NCBI GenBank assembly: GCA_945870105.1
Contig: CAMBRL010000014.1
Coordinates: forward strand, 1-42,316
Reading direction: 5' to 3'
DNA length: 42,316 nt
Source: Chitinophaga pinensis
GTDB lineage: Bacteria; Bacteroidota; Bacteroidia; SXHM01
In this document: positions 9,693 to 19,045 of the stretch, piece after piece
Layout of the letters: each line of letters opens with the position of its first letter
Position numbering within the stretch: position 1 is the stretch's first letter
Position numbers and translations under genes: made by a program
The notes under the pieces: generated by a model
Told to the model about the DNA's origin: nothing
The model's input: the letters and a program-made list of their open reading frames with translations, nothing else
Database searches by the model: none

Positions 9693-10696
9693 TGGAAACA
9701 GCCGGGAAACAAATTATTGACCAATTCGGCAGAGTTCACGATTATCTGCGTATTTCACTTACCGAGCGGTGTAACCTGCGCTGTTTCTATTGCATGCCCG
9801 AGGAAGGAATTGCTCTGAGACCTCGCTCAGTATTCATGAATAAAAAAGAAATTGTTGAGGTTGCTAAAACTTTTGTTTCTCTAGGTGTAAATAAAATCAG
9901 GCTAACAGGGGGCGAACCATTAGTGAGAAGTGATGTAAGAGAAATTATTCAAGCGTTATCTCAATTGCCTGTTGATCTCGCAATAACAACAAATGGAGTG
10001 TTGGTAGATAATTTTATTGATACTTTTAAGTCAGTCGGTTTAAAATCCATCAATGTTAGTTTAGATTCACTGCAAAAAGAAAAATCAAACAGAATTACTC
10101 GCAGAGAATACTTTGACAAAATTATGTCAAACATCAACCTGCTTATTAAGAATAATTTTCACGTTAAATTGAATGCAGTAATTATAAGAGATGTTAATGA
10201 TGATGAACTGATTGACTTCATTGAATTTACTAAATACAACAATGTTCATTTTCGCTTCATTGAATTTATGCCCTTTGATGGAAATAAATGGGATTGGCAA
10301 AAAGGAGTATCGTTCAAGGAAATAATGAATACGATAGATTTAAAGTATAGCAATTCGGTGTTGCGCCTTGCAGACAGGAAGAACGATACAGCAAAAAATT
10401 TCATGATAAAAGATTATTTCGGGACATTTGCTGTTATCAGTTCAGTATCAAATCCTTTTTGCGATACATGCAACAGAATACGATTAACAGCAGATGGAAA
10501 AATAAAAAATTGTTTGTTTTCTAATTCCGAAACGGACATTCTTTCAGCACTCAGAAAAGGGAAAGATATACAACACCTAATTCTTGAAACAATAAATAAT
10601 AAAAAATCTTTCAGAGGAGGAATGAATACTTTTGAGCAATTATCTGATTCTGCGCAACGCAATAAAAATAGAACGATGGTTGCTATCGGGGGATAA
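9692..10696 (+). CDS. moaA: GTP 3',8-cyclase (molybdenum cofactor biosynthesis)
   Basis: Radical-SAM CNLRCFYCMP, TGGEPLVR, C-terminal CDTCNRIRLTADGKIKNCLF cluster site, terminal GG. Confidence 0.93.
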   Translation: METAGKQIIDQFGRVHDYLRISLTERCNLRCFYCMPEEGIALRPRSVFMNKKEIVEVAKTFVSLGVNKIRLTGGEPLVRSDVREIIQALSQLPVDLAITTNGVLVDNFIDTFKSVGLKSINVSLDSLQKEKSNRITRREYFDKIMSNINLLIKNNFHVKLNAVIIRDVNDDELIDFIEFTKYNNVHFRFIEFMPFDGNKWDWQKGVSFKEIMNTIDLKYSNSVLRLADRKNDTAKNFMIKDYFGTFAVISSVSNPFCDTCNRIRLTADGKIKNCLFSNSETDILSALRKGKDIQHLILETINNKKSFRGGMNTFEQLSDSAQRNKNRTMVAIGG

Positions 10697-10715
10697 ATAA
10701 AAATAATTGTTACTC

Positions 10716-11417
10716 ATGAAATCTAAAACCAAACAAAAAAACGTTATTGCTAAAAGTGAAAATATTCTTTATAAACATTGCTCAAAAGAATGGCATCTGA
10801 TTATTGATAATACTATTCAATTATTCAATTTTAAGAAGAACGAAACCATATTTTCTGAAGGAGCTCCAGTAAGAGGAATTTACATAATTAATAGTGGAAA
10901 AGTAAAAGTTTTTTCAAAATTCAGGAAAGATAAAATACGAATATTGCGCTTAGCCGGAGATGGTAAAATTCTTGGGCATCGCGGCTTCTCAACAACTAAT
11001 TACCCTGTTTCTGCTGTTGCACTTATTCCTACTACAGTTTCATTTATTTCAAATGAAATTTTTATTACTTTGGTAAAGGCTAATCCTGAATTCAGCATTT
11101 ATTTAATCAACTTTTTTGCAGAACAACTCAGACAATCTGAAGATCGAATGAAAAGTTTGATGCTTTCTGATGTAAAACACAAGATAGCTGAAATACTCTT
11201 CATCCTTATTGATTCTTTTGGTTTTGATGCCAAAGAACCTAATATGTTAAGCTATTGCCTATCGCGAAAAGATTTTGCAGCCATGGCATGAATAACTTAT
11301 GAGACAACTGTAAGAACACTTGCATATTTTCAAAGAAGAAAGCTAATTAAGATTGAAGGTAAATCAATAAGGATTATCAATACTGTAGGGCTAAAAAAAT
11401 ATACCATTCCATATTAA
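10716..11417 (+). pseudogene. Crp/Fnr-family regulator interrupted by in-frame TGA (11289-11291) within the HTH
   Basis: Cyclic-nucleotide-binding-like N-terminus; SRKDFAAMA-[TGA]-ITYETTVRTLAYFQRRKLIKIEGKSIRIINTVGLKKYTIPY-TAA in one frame. Confidence 0.85.
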
Positions 11418-11446
11418 GTAGCCCACTATTATGTTTGCAGATAGTA

Positions 11447-11629
11447 TTATCCACTAGTAATCACTATCCCAAGTAAAATAAATCCGCAGACAAATGAAAG
11501 GGCAATTAGAATAAATCCAATCCGCATCCCTGATTTTTTATCAAAGATGTCACTCTGAATGTAGAGTGATATGAGTGTTGCAATAACCAACCACAAAATT
11601 CCTATTAAAACCAAATTCATTTTACTCAA
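11447..11629 (-). CDS. Small 60-aa membrane protein, two predicted TM helices
   Basis: MSKMNLVLIGILWLVIATLISLYIQSDIFDKKSGMRIGFILIALSFVCGFILLGIVITSG; divergent from RIC with a shared intergenic palindrome. Confidence 0.5.
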   Translation of the reverse strand: MSKMNLVLIGILWLVIATLISLYIQSDIFDKKSGMRIGFILIALSFVCGFILLGIVITSG

Positions 11630-11699
11630 AAATATTCATTAAGAATTGATGTCATAATTTTAAATAAATTGTTAAAATAATGAAGAATTATTATTTAAT

Positions 11700-11719
11700 T
11701 ATATGATGAAAATCATATA
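11700..11719. promoter_or_regulatory. Inverted-repeat operator TATATGAT-GAAA-ATCATATA (10-bp arms when extended)
   Basis: Perfect inverted repeat; TACTTTTA (11739-11746), a 7/8 match to TAnnTTTG, 19 nt downstream; upstream of RIC. Confidence 0.75.
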
Positions 11720-11800
11720 ATATTTCATGTTACTGTAATACTTTTACGATAGCAAAAAAGACAGGCAGGTCTTTTATATTAATCTTAATCAACTAAAAAA

Positions 11801-12754
11801 ATGGAAACTATAGAAATACTTGATGTAACAGCAATTGAGCCCAGATTAAAACATCCAACAATTTTCGAAAAATATGATTCTCTTTTAGCGGGCGAATCAT
11901 TCGTTATTCATAACGACCATGACCCCAAACCGCTTTACTATCAATTGTTGGCAGAAAGAGGCAATTCTTTTACCTGGCACTATATTGAAGAAGGCCCTCA
12001 ATTCTGGAAAGTAAGTATTAAAAAAAATCAAACAGGTGAAACAGAGCCAACCATTGGTGATTTGGTTACAAAAGACTATCGCAAAGCTGAAGTGTTTAAA
12101 AAGTTTGGGTTGGACTTTTGTTGCGGTGGAAAAAAAACACTTACAAAAGCCTGCAGAGAAAAAGGTCTGGATGTTTTAAGAATAGAGAAAGAATTAAAGG
12201 CTATTGATGAACAACCGCTTATTCCTTCACAGGATTTCAACCAATGGAATCTTGATGTTCTTGCAGAATACATTATAAATACCCATCACAAATATGTCTT
12301 ACAGGCTATCCCTGTAATTTTTCAATACACACAAAAAGTAGCAAAAGTGCATGGCGAAAGGCATCCAGAAGCAGTTGAAATTGCTGCAAAATTTTTAATT
12401 GTAGTTGATGAATTAAATCGACACATGATGAAGGAGGAAAATATTCTTTTCCCGTACATTAAGAAATTAGCACTTGCAAAAAGAAATAATGAACAAGCTG
12501 AATCATCTCCCTTTGGTTCTATTGAAAATCCAATCAGAATGATGGAAGCGGAACATGATGAAGTGGGAGATGTAATGGATCAGATAAATAAACTTACCAA
12601 CAGCTACGCACCACCTGCCGATGCTTGTACTACTTTTCGTTTATCTTATGCAAAACTGAAAGAGTTTGAAGATGATTTACATCAACACATTCATTTAGAG
12701 AATAACATTCTTTTCCCGAAAGCTATAGCATTGGAAAAAGAATTGGCAGGGTAA
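11801..12754 (+). CDS. scdA: Iron-sulfur cluster repair protein RIC/ScdA/YtfE family with N-terminal DUF2249 domain
   Basis: DUF2249-like IEILDVTAIEPRLKHPTIFEKYDSL; ScdA_N TIGDLVTKDYRKAEVFKKFGLDFCCGGKKTL; di-iron HHE helices HHKYV, HMMKEENILFPY, EHDEVGD, HIHLENNILFPK. Confidence 0.92.
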   Translation: METIEILDVTAIEPRLKHPTIFEKYDSLLAGESFVIHNDHDPKPLYYQLLAERGNSFTWHYIEEGPQFWKVSIKKNQTGETEPTIGDLVTKDYRKAEVFKKFGLDFCCGGKKTLTKACREKGLDVLRIEKELKAIDEQPLIPSQDFNQWNLDVLAEYIINTHHKYVLQAIPVIFQYTQKVAKVHGERHPEAVEIAAKFLIVVDELNRHMMKEENILFPYIKKLALAKRNNEQAESSPFGSIENPIRMMEAEHDEVGDVMDQINKLTNSYAPPADACTTFRLSYAKLKEFEDDLHQHIHLENNILFPKAIALEKELAG

Positions 12755-12764
12755 AAATAATGTC

Positions 12765-13589
12765 ATGAAAATTTCGGAGCATACAAGAATTTCAGAATTG
12801 ATTAAAGCTAATCCGGCTTCCATTGATGCTATATCGTCCATAAATAAACATTTTGAAAAACTAAGAAATCCAATTCTAAGACGAGTGGTTGCCCCGAGGG
12901 TATGCATTGCTGATGCAGCTAAAATAGGAGGATGTAGCGTAGATTTGTTTTTCAAAAAACTGGAAGATCTTGGCTTTGAAGTTGACAATAAAGTAGCGGT
13001 GGCAAAGTCAACAGAATCTGCAATACAAACTATTCCGGACTTTGTGAAAAAAATTGACGCAGCAAAAATCACAGAATTGGATGTAAGAACCGATCTGGCT
13101 TCAGGCAATGACCCATTTCAAAAAATAATGGCTGTGTTAAAGCAAATGCCTGTGGAAAATACGCTTCTTATTATCAATACGTTTGAACCTGTGCCGCTGA
13201 TTAACATTCTGAATAAAAAAGGTTTTAAGCATTTTACCCAAATAAAACCCGATGGTATTGTATATACTTATTTGAAGCAGGCCAACAGTAAAAACGTAAA
13301 CAGCTTCGAGACATTTGAAAAACCTTCAAACTCTGACGTAATAATATTTGAACAACTTGTATAAAAATATGAAGGTAAAATTAATGAAGTAGATGTTCGT
13401 GATCTTGAAATGCCATTACCAATGGTTACTATTTTACAGGAATTGGAATCACTAGCTGCAGGTTGGGCATTATTTATTCACCATAAAAAAGTTCCTCAAT
13501 TTTTACTGCCCGAACTGAGTGAGAGGAACTTCACTTATCTTATTAAAGAAATTGCAGAAGGGGACGTAAAACTTCTGATATACCGATAG
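12765..13589 (+). pseudogene. DUF1858-DUF2249-DUF2249 protein interrupted by in-frame TAA (13362-13364)
   Basis: The frame continues after the stop as KYEGKINEVDVRDLEMPLPMVTILQELESLAAGWALFIHHKKVPQFLLPELSERNFTYLIKEIAEGDVKLLIYR-TAG, a recognisable second DUF2249-like domain. Confidence 0.8.
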
Positions 13590-13590
13590 T

Positions 13591-14865
13591 ATGCAGGGCT
13601 TAAGTACACAGAGAGCGCCTTCGGCAACTGTTGTACTTCCCCATTTTATTTTTGGGGCAATATCCTTTTTGATTGTAGCCGTATTAATTCTGTTTTCTGC
13701 AGAAGCATTTACGGGACACTACTTTCACCCAAAGCTTCTTGCAATTACCCATATTGCTGCATTAGGATGGGGAAGCATGATTATTTTCGGAGCACTGTAT
13801 CAACTTCTGCCCGTAATACTTGAAACGCCACTTTACAGTGAACTGATTGCAAAAATCACTTTTGTTGTATTTGCATCGGGAATTATTTTACTTGCTTTTT
13901 CATTTTGGAATTTTTATGTGAGCATTCACATCCAAATAGCTTCGTGCTTGTTGCTTCTTGCACTTACTCTTTTTTCAACTAACATTTTACTTACTTGTCG
14001 CAGCGCTTGCAACAGTTCTGTTGAGGCTGAATTTATCTCTACATCAGTGATATGGCTCTTGGCAACCGGCATAATAGGAACTTTAATGGCTTTAAATTTT
14101 CAATATGCTTTCCTTCCAAAAACGCACTTGATTTTCCTTAAAATTCATGCACACCTTGGCATAGCTGGCTGGTTTACCTTACTTATTATGGGGGTTGCAG
14201 CTAAATTAATTCCCATGTTTCTGCTTTCTCAAAACCTGAATAGAAAAAAACTCAGTTATGCATATTACCTTGTCAATGCTGGATTAATAGCATTTGGCGC
14301 AGATATGTTTTTTCTGGAAGGCAGCTTATTACTCCCGTTATTCTCGCTGATTGTTATTACCGGAATTTTGTTTTTTATTTCCTTCATTTTTGAAGCCTTC
14401 AGAAAAAGATTAAGAAAAGAATTAGACATCGGACTTAAACATTCGTTTGCAGCATTTGTATTGCTTCTACTCGCCTTGTTTTTAACCATTGTTATCAGTG
14501 TTGTATCAAAAGTTGATGATAAAATATACTTAGTCTATGGAAGTTCCATTTTTTTGGGATTTATTTCAGCACTAATTCTTGGACAAACATTTAAAACACT
14601 TCCATTCATTGTGTGGCTTCACAAATACAAAAGTTTAATAGGCAAAGAAAAAACTCCGCTTCCAAAAAATCTTTTTTCTGAAAAAATTGCGCGTTGGCAA
14701 TTCATAACCTACCTTATTTCTATCACAACACTAATTTCAGGAATGCTTGCCGGTTATAATATTCTTATTCGCTTTGGAGCGTTTATGCTTTTAGTTACTG
14801 CATTGCTTTATAACTTTAATGTTTTTAAGATAATTACTACGAAGGCAAAACTTAAGAAAAATTAA
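13591..14865 (+). CDS. Polytopic haem-copper-oxidase-subunit-I-like / NnrS-like membrane protein
   Basis: About 12 hydrophobic segments with His motifs FHPKLLAITHIAALGWGSMIIFGALYQLLPVI and LKIHAHLGIAGWFTLLIMGVAAKLIPMFLLS; NO-cluster context. Confidence 0.55.
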   Translation: MQGLSTQRAPSATVVLPHFIFGAISFLIVAVLILFSAEAFTGHYFHPKLLAITHIAALGWGSMIIFGALYQLLPVILETPLYSELIAKITFVVFASGIILLAFSFWNFYVSIHIQIASCLLLLALTLFSTNILLTCRSACNSSVEAEFISTSVIWLLATGIIGTLMALNFQYAFLPKTHLIFLKIHAHLGIAGWFTLLIMGVAAKLIPMFLLSQNLNRKKLSYAYYLVNAGLIAFGADMFFLEGSLLLPLFSLIVITGILFFISFIFEAFRKRLRKELDIGLKHSFAAFVLLLLALFLTIVISVVSKVDDKIYLVYGSSIFLGFISALILGQTFKTLPFIVWLHKYKSLIGKEKTPLPKNLFSEKIARWQFITYLISITTLISGMLAGYNILIRFGAFMLLVTALLYNFNVFKIITTKAKLKKN

Positions 14866-14869
14866 ACAC

Positions 14870-15196
14870 ATGGATTTTTTAAGCGATAACAACAAAATTG
14901 AAATGCAGGTATACAATGAACTCAAAACTGTTATTGACCCTGAGCTGAATATAAATATTGTTGACCTTGGCTTGATTTATAACATTCATTACTGTCACGA
15001 AAAAGGAATTGAAATTGAGATGACACTTTCTTCCAAAGGATGTCCGATGGGAGATGCTATTATCCAGGATATGGAAGGAACATTGAACAAAATTTTTCCA
15101 GAAATTAAACAGGCAATTAAACTTGTTTGGGAACCAAAATGGTCATCAGATTATATTACAGCTGAGGGAAGAAAAGCTTTAGGTATTAGCTATTAA
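14870..15196 (+). CDS. DUF59/MIP18-family metal-sulfur cluster assembly protein (SufT/PaaD-like)
   Basis: VYNELKTVIDPELNINIVDLGLIYNI, MTLSSKGCPMGDAI, LVWEPKWSSDYITAEGRKALGI. Confidence 0.85.
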   Translation: MDFLSDNNKIEMQVYNELKTVIDPELNINIVDLGLIYNIHYCHEKGIEIEMTLSSKGCPMGDAIIQDMEGTLNKIFPEIKQAIKLVWEPKWSSDYITAEGRKALGISY

Positions 15197-15231
15197 TCAT
15201 ACTTACAAAGAGTTTATTCCTATTTGGAAGA

Positions 15232-15251
15232 AGTATGATATTTATCATTAT
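15232..15251 (+). promoter_or_regulatory. Inverted-repeat operator AGTATGAT-ATTT-ATCATTAT plus -7 element TATTTTTG (15271-15278)
   Basis: Palindrome with a perfect TAnnTTTG 19 nt downstream. Confidence 0.75.
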
Positions 15252-15296
15252 TAAGAAGCTTTATTACCTGTATTTTTGTTACATAAAAAAAACAAG

Positions 15297-15782
15297 ATGA
15301 CATCCTTTGAAATAGAGTTAAAGCTAGCAAAACAAACCTATATAGAAGCACAAATGCTTGAATCTGCTTTTGATTTTTGGTTTAAAGATCATGAGCACAT
15401 ACGTTCTCCATTCCCTGATTATGTCCATGAGGATTTACAACAAAAAGCAGTTGATAAATTTTTAGACTGGAGCAGTCAGATCAGCGAAAAAGCAAAGAAG
15501 GATATTAACGATGAAATCTTAGCTGAAAAATTTGAAGAAATATTATTTGAACTTGGCGATGAATTGGTGAAATCTACTGATGAAAAACTAACTATCAAAT
15601 ATCCATTTATGCCACGGGTAAATGACATAATAAAAGTGAAAGACACGCCAGAAGATCAGGCTGAAAGCTGTGTAACAGCTCGCGAAATTTGCAAAAAGGG
15701 TGATGAATCATTTATGAAAATAAAGCTAAAAAATCTGGCTTCTGGAACAGAGTGGGAAACCGATTTTGAATTGCCAGAATAA
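15297..15782 (+). CDS. Uncharacterised soluble protein, about 161 aa
   Basis: Start MTSFEIELKLAKQTYIEAQML preferred over 15276, which lies inside the predicted -7 element; acidic C-terminus; no family recognised. Confidence 0.75.
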   Translation: MTSFEIELKLAKQTYIEAQMLESAFDFWFKDHEHIRSPFPDYVHEDLQQKAVDKFLDWSSQISEKAKKDINDEILAEKFEEILFELGDELVKSTDEKLTIKYPFMPRVNDIIKVKDTPEDQAESCVTAREICKKGDESFMKIKLKNLASGTEWETDFELPE

Positions 15783-15787
15783 GATAT

Positions 15788-16999
15788 TTATGTAGAAAGC
15801 AGTTGTATGAAACCTGCAATTGCACCCAATACACCGCCAAGGGCAATTAATTTCCATTCATCTTCCTGAAATATGGGGCGCAGTAAACCTGTAAACTCAA
15901 TAGGGGTGAGTTCCATTATCTTGGAGGTGAGGACTTGTTTAGTGTTTAGTTTTTCTTCGGCATATTTTACCACACCGGCAACCGATTGCGGAAGGTCTTC
16001 TAAAAATAACTGACATGCTATCGCTTTTATTTCAATAAATTTTTGGCGACCAGATATTAGGTGAATAACATTTTTTGATGCGCCAGCTCCTTGGTCAACT
16101 GCGCGACAAACGTATTTGATTATAAGTGAAACAAATTTTTCTGATGCAGGTCCGTTCATCATTTCCTGAAAAATTTTCTGCACGGAAACAACTTCAGTTG
16201 CCATTATTTCGGCATAGGCCTCCGATACTTCTTTCTGACGTTTTAAAAATAATCCTTGTATAGTATAAAACCCAATATTCACTGGTTTCTGTGGCTCAAA
16301 AATAAGTTTCATGGCTATCCAGTTTGTAAAATACCCATTAAGTAATCCAAAGAGCGGAAGTGTCCACCATATTGGGTAATAAACCCATAGTATGAGTTGT
16401 GGGATGCCTAATAAAAAACCTAAGTATAGGCCTGAACGTTCAATAAAAAGAAATTCTTTTTCTCCACATTTTTTAAATAACCTATTCAGTAGTTCTTTGT
16501 CACGCAGCAGTTCACGCAGGAGTAGTTGTTTAAAGTCAATATACGTATGTATATCCTCTTTTATTTCGTCCATCATTTGTTTAATGATGCCAGGAAGTTC
16601 AGCAGCTGCGCTGCGGTAAATATTTTCTTTAATGCCTTTAGGCAAGGTTAACCATATAAGTGGAATTTCTTTTGTTGCCACTTGATTTACTATTTTTCGG
16701 CTTAGCTGTTCAACACCCGGTTTCATTTCCTGAGCTATTTTGTTTGAATCGAGTTTGCCAAATTCTTGCTGAATATCCAGCAGTTTTGAAACAGTAAGCT
16801 GTACAACCCTTTCGCCCATAACATGTGAGCGTGCAGGAATAATACCTTGCCATCCGAACCAAGGTTTTATTCCTTTATATTCTAATGGGTAAAATGTAAG
16901 GTCAATAGCAACTTTATTGGTTCCCCAGCCAATAATTGCGCTCACAACCGGTATGGTTAGCAGTAATGGGTTTTCAATAACAGCATTTATCAGATGCAT
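15788..16999 (-). CDS. DUF445 family membrane protein
   Basis: PVVSAIIGWGTNKVAIDLTFYPLEYKGIKPWFGWQGIIPARSHVMGERVV, LLNGYFTNWIAMKLIFEP. Confidence 0.85.
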   Translation of the reverse strand: MHLINAVIENPLLLTIPVVSAIIGWGTNKVAIDLTFYPLEYKGIKPWFGWQGIIPARSHVMGERVVQLTVSKLLDIQQEFGKLDSNKIAQEMKPGVEQLSRKIVNQVATKEIPLIWLTLPKGIKENIYRSAAAELPGIIKQMMDEIKEDIHTYIDFKQLLLRELLRDKELLNRLFKKCGEKEFLFIERSGLYLGFLLGIPQLILWVYYPIWWTLPLFGLLNGYFTNWIAMKLIFEPQKPVNIGFYTIQGLFLKRQKEVSEAYAEIMATEVVSVQKIFQEMMNGPASEKFVSLIIKYVCRAVDQGAGASKNVIHLISGRQKFIEIKAIACQLFLEDLPQSVAGVVKYAEEKLNTKQVLTSKIMELTPIEFTGLLRPIFQEDEWKLIALGGVLGAIAGFIQLLST

Positions 17000-17017
17000 T
17001 TTTTTACCAGTACAATT

Positions 17018-17989
17018 TTATTGCTTTGAAATTTCTGTCATTCCCTTAATAGCAGTATCAAGTAAATTAGGATTAGAAACAAAGCCTTGTAAACAATTTT
17101 CAGGAAACACAAATGTAGTATTGCATTGAATAGCAAGAAATGAGGATAGTTTTAAACCCGATTCGCGGTTTGTAATTCTGAGAGATGATTCAAGTAGTTT
17201 CGCGAACGGTAATAGCAACCATTTCTTCAAGTGAATTATTCTTATTTTTTTTCCGCTGCGGAATTTGCATATCATTTCATCCCACGTTAAGTTTGCATCT
17301 GCAACGGGGTATGAGCCTGAAGGTATTGAATTTTGAATGCAGATTGAAACAGATTCTGCCACTTGCATCACACTGACTGCCGCAGTTCCTCCATTGGTAT
17401 AAAAAAGAAAAGGAAGAACGGTGTTGGTATAATTAATTAATGCAGTCCACATTGATTTCTTATATGGATAAACTCCGAACACATATGGTAACTCCAGTAT
17501 AATCACTCTTAATTTTTCATCTGCAAAACTCAATCCCTGTCTTATTTGCTCAGCTCTTGACCTTATATATGGATGCTGTTTCTCTAATTTCATTTCGGGT
17601 TTGTTTCTGCTAAGCCATGAAAAATAGGAACCAAGGATTATAAATTTTGTTATTCCATTTGCTTTCATAGCCTCACCTAATTTTTTTACAGGCACAACAT
17701 TTTTTTTGTAAAAAAAATCATACGCAGACCGTTTGGCTAATGTACGGTCATCTGCTCCTGCAGCAAATATAACCACATCAATGCCGGCAAGCAGCAGTTT
17801 TAGCTCCTGAAAAGTAATTGCATCTATATCAGCGATGTGGTAATGCAGGTTAGGATGCATTATACCTTTATTGTTTCTGTTCCGACTGATAACAGTAACA
17901 ACATGTCCCTGTTCAAGCAATAATTTTGAAATGTGATAACCGATAAAACCTGTACCACCTATTAGTAGAACCTGTTTCCTGTCTTCCAT
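17018..17989 (-). CDS. NAD(P)-dependent epimerase/dehydratase (extended SDR)
   Basis: MEDRKQVLLIGGTGFIGYHISKLLLEQGH Rossmann motif; start at 17989 better than 18031. Confidence 0.8.
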   Translation of the reverse strand: MEDRKQVLLIGGTGFIGYHISKLLLEQGHVVTVISRNRNNKGIMHPNLHYHIADIDAITFQELKLLLAGIDVVIFAAGADDRTLAKRSAYDFFYKKNVVPVKKLGEAMKANGITKFIILGSYFSWLSRNKPEMKLEKQHPYIRSRAEQIRQGLSFADEKLRVIILELPYVFGVYPYKKSMWTALINYTNTVLPFLFYTNGGTAAVSVMQVAESVSICIQNSIPSGSYPVADANLTWDEMICKFRSGKKIRIIHLKKWLLLPFAKLLESSLRITNRESGLKLSSFLAIQCNTTFVFPENCLQGFVSNPNLLDTAIKGMTEISKQ

Positions 17990-17993
17990 TCCC

Positions 17994-18980
17994 TTAAAAT
18001 TCAGAAACCTGATTTCCTCTGAACCAATCAATCGTATCTTTCAACGATTGTTCAAAGGAGCGTGGTTTATAATTCAAATCAACAGAAGATTTTTTCAAAT
18101 CAACATGACCATTGCTTCTTAAAACCCTGAGCGAATAAGGTGTAAAGTAGGGCTTTGAATTAGTTTTTAAAGAATAATATTCCACCATATAGGAACCGGG
18201 CATTGCAATCCAATATGGTAAACTAATCGTTGTATAATTTAATCCGGAAACCGATTTCAGCGTTTCAAAAAATCGGTCTAATGTTATGTGTTCTCCGGTC
18301 AGCAAATACCCTTCCGCTGTTTTTCCTTTTTCAGTTGCCATAATTAAACCTGCAGCAACATCTCTCACATCCACAAAATTGTACCCACCAGAGATATAAA
18401 ATCTTGAACGCCCTTTTATAAACGAGTTAATCATTTTACCAATGTTACTTGGATAAAAATCAAAAGGGCCAAAAACACCTCCCGGAAAAACAACAACTAC
18501 ATCCAATCCCTTATCTGCTGCACGCATAACTTCTTTTGTTGCTCTTATCTTTGAATGAGAATAAGTGCCGGCAATCACTCTTTCAGGATGTTCCAGAACT
18601 TCGGTAATTAATTGCCCTGATGGTGGTTCAACCAACGCATGAATAGTACTGGTGTAAACCAGACGTTTCACACCTTCATCCAAGCATGCCTGAATAACAT
18701 TTCGCGTTCCTTCTACATTTACCTTCTCAAGTATAGATCCCTCTTTACGGGTTATGGAAATATAGCCAGCAAGATGATAAACCGTATGAATACCTTCAAA
18801 TGCTTTTCGCAAAGAATTAATATCACACACATCTGCAACAACGGTTTCGGTGGCAATTCCTGAAATTGGCAAATCAAACCCATTGGGCGAAATCATAGCC
18901 TTGACCTTATGACCGCTTTTTACCAATTGCCTTACCAACGTATTCCCTATATGACCGGCACTTCCGGTAACTGCAATCAT
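17994..18980 (-). CDS. NAD-dependent epimerase/dehydratase (extended SDR)
   Basis: MIAVTGSAGHIGNTLVRQLVKSGHKV; YSHSKIRATKE catalytic-like motif. Confidence 0.85.
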   Translation of the reverse strand: MIAVTGSAGHIGNTLVRQLVKSGHKVKAMISPNGFDLPISGIATETVVADVCDINSLRKAFEGIHTVYHLAGYISITRKEGSILEKVNVEGTRNVIQACLDEGVKRLVYTSTIHALVEPPSGQLITEVLEHPERVIAGTYSHSKIRATKEVMRAADKGLDVVVVFPGGVFGPFDFYPSNIGKMINSFIKGRSRFYISGGYNFVDVRDVAAGLIMATEKGKTAEGYLLTGEHITLDRFFETLKSVSGLNYTTISLPYWIAMPGSYMVEYYSLKTNSKPYFTPYSLRVLRSNGHVDLKKSSVDLNYKPRSFEQSLKDTIDWFRGNQVSEF

Positions 18981-19045
18981 TTATTTTTTCAGAGAATTGG
19001 TTTGGATAAAAAAGCGGACAAATCTATGGTCGCTTAAAACGGAAT

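Noticed and set aside
12695-13108. Minus-strand 137-aa ORF
   Set aside because: Antisense to the DUF1858/DUF2249 gene, low-complexity composition, no family features.
11289-13364. Genetic-code reassignment or selenocysteine explaining the in-frame stops
   Set aside because: TGA is a normal stop elsewhere (for example narK2 at 4363-4365 and the hydrolase at 32495-32497), the two stops differ (TGA and TAA), and neither position suggests a Cys/Sec site.
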